This document shows positions 6,073-7,210 of a stretch of 7,210 bases of DNA, one piece after another. The position numbers were made by a program, and so were the translations under genes. Origin of the DNA: an uncultured Eubacterium sp. (GTDB lineage Bacteria; Bacillota; Clostridia; Lachnospirales; CAG-274). A model generated the notes under the pieces. The model did not search any database and was not told the DNA's origin. It saw only the letters and a list, made by a program, of their open reading frames with translations. Position 1 is the first letter of the stretch. Every line of letters starts with the position of its first letter. The stretch covers positions 1-7,210 of the forward strand of contig UQRG01000075.1 of assembly GCA_900543365.1 (NCBI GenBank), read 5' to 3'.

Positions 6073-7210
6073 AAAAAATAAAAACAATAGAAAAAAAGTA
6101 TATAGTAGGCGTTGTTCTAATTTTTTTAGGCTGTCTAATTGTAACATCAATAATATGGGGCAATCGTACTTTTTCAGTAAAAACATTAAATCAAATTATA
6201 TTTCATTTAAAAGTTCCTATGGAAGGCACAGACAATGGAATTTATTTAGACTGGTTCATTTGGGCGGTACCTATTAGTATTGTTGCAGGATCATTAATAG
6301 TTGCTCTTATTTTTAATATTCATAGATTATGTAAGCGAAATAATGAAAAAATATCTCAGTCAATAAAAAAACATTTTATCAAAGGAGGTATTTTATGTAT
6401 AATAATTTCTTTAATCTTTGCAATTTATAATTATGATATATATGGCTATATTAATAACGTAGTACAGGAAACAGATATATATGAAAAATATTATGTTGAT
6501 CCAAGCACTGCTAAAATTAGCTTTAATAATGGCAAGCGTAATATTATTCATTTATATTTAGAATCAGTGGAGAATACATATGCCAATACTACCTTTGGTG
6601 GTGCAGAGGAAATTAACTATATACCTGAGCTGTCACAATTAGCAAAAAATAATATTAATTTTTCTAACAATGACAACATTGGAGGAAGTAGAACTATTGA
6701 TGGAACTCAATGGACTATTGCCTCTCAAGTATCGCAAAATATGGGTATTCCTTTAAAATTATCAATAAAAAGTCAAAAGTATGATAATGATACAGCTTTT
6801 TTGCCTGGTGGGTATTCATTAGGTGAAGTATTGGAAGCAAACGGATATATAAATGAATTCATGTGTGGTTCTGATGCAAACTTTGGTGGAACTTCAAATT
6901 TCTATAAACAACATGGCAATTATATAATTAGAGACTATAATAGTTTTAAGGAAAACCAAGAAATACCAGAAGATTATTTCGTTTTTTGGGGTATTGAAGA
7001 TGCTAAACTATTTGAGTTTGCTAAAAAAGATATTACTAAGTTAGCGAGTGGAGAAAAACCATTTAATATGGAAATTACAACTATTGATACTCATACACCA
7101 GATGGCTATTTATGTGATCAATGTAAAAATACTCACAAAAATCAATATGCCAATGTGATTGAATGCCAGTCAAAACAAATTAATGACTTTATTAATTGGT
7201 GTAAAACGCA
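6069..7210 (+). CDS. Membrane-anchored LTA synthase/OpgB-like phosphoglycerol transferase, GacH-type (3' end cut off)
   Basis: The frame is open from ATG 6069 to the right edge (380 codons) and has no stop in the window. GAGG at 6060-6063 is a suitable RBS, and an in-frame TAG at 6042-6044 blocks a longer ATG/GTG/TTG start. Three membrane segments lie near residues 12-30, 63-84 and 107-120, with the family-typical IIFHLKVPMEGTD between the first two. The extracellular sulfatase/alkaline-phosphatase fold starts at NIIHLYLESVEN (158-169), where E165 is the expected metal ligand. GTQWTIAS (212-219) matches the nucleophile segment of OpgB-like enzymes, with T213 the likely nucleophile, followed by MGIPL. 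THTPDG (341-346, H342) is the next active-site motif, followed by a CxxC segment and a later Cys usual in this subgroup. The remaining Asp-His metal ligands would lie beyond the window. Such enzymes take glycerol phosphate from phosphatidylglycerol; GacH adds it to streptococcal rhamnose polysaccharide. The locus makes that role likely, but the acceptor is inferred. Confidence 0.87.
   Translation, partial: MKKIKTIEKKYIVGVVLIFLGCLIVTSIIWGNRTFSVKTLNQIIFHLKVPMEGTDNGIYLDWFIWAVPISIVAGSLIVALIFNIHRLCKRNNEKISQSIKKHFIKGGILCIIISLIFAIYNYDIYGYINNVVQETDIYEKYYVDPSTAKISFNNGKRNIIHLYLESVENTYANTTFGGAEEINYIPELSQLAKNNINFSNNDNIGGSRTIDGTQWTIASQVSQNMGIPLKLSIKSQKYDNDTAFLPGGYSLGEVLEANGYINEFMCGSDANFGGTSNFYKQHGNYIIRDYNSFKENQEIPEDYFVFWGIEDAKLFEFAKKDITKLASGEKPFNMEITTIDTHTPDGYLCDQCKNTHKNQYANVIECQSKQINDFINWCKT

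Overview
The window looks like part of a cell-surface polysaccharide locus from a low-GC Gram-positive bacterium (Bacillota). The DNA is very AT-rich, every gene is on the + strand, Shine-Dalgarno sites are strong (GGAGGA, AGGAGG, AGGAG), genes are packed with gaps of 0 to about 10 bases, and the products (Wzx flippase, RmlD, LTA-synthase-like phosphotransferase) are typical of such loci. I cannot name genus or species from this sequence alone.

Layout. Positions 1-81 are the last 26 codons of an upstream gene. A tight run of four genes follows: a family 2 glycosyltransferase with a TTG start (99-902), a WsaF-like rhamnosyltransferase-type GT4 enzyme (904-2067), a Wzx-type flippase (2077-3507) and rfbD/rmlD, the last enzyme of dTDP-L-rhamnose synthesis (3508-4350). 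A hairpin with a short T tract (4357-4391) lies after rfbD. Next is a gene for a large polytopic DUF2142-type membrane protein (4403-5975), which is frameshifted near its end. A strong rho-independent terminator (5974-6012) closes that unit. A promoter-like segment (6011-6042) then precedes the last gene, a membrane-anchored alkaline-phosphatase-superfamily enzyme of the LTA synthase/OpgB (MdoB)/GacH type, which runs off the right edge (6069-7210).

How the genes fit together (inference from family knowledge). RfbD makes the rhamnose donor. The two glycosyltransferases extend a lipid-linked repeat unit on the cytoplasmic face, probably with at least one rhamnose. The flippase moves the unit across the membrane. 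The DUF2142 protein, if functional, would be a candidate membrane enzyme acting on the lipid-linked glycan. The final enzyme would add glycerol phosphate to the glycan outside the cell, as GacH does in streptococcal rhamnose polysaccharides.

No insertion sequence, tRNA, rRNA, CRISPR array or long repeat was seen, and no gene-free stretch exceeds about 100 bases. The items most worth checking are the DUF2142 frameshift, which one lost copy of a 5-base repeat would explain exactly, the hairpin with an embedded TATAAT just before that gene, and a four-codon leader ORF overlapping the start of the phosphotransferase gene.
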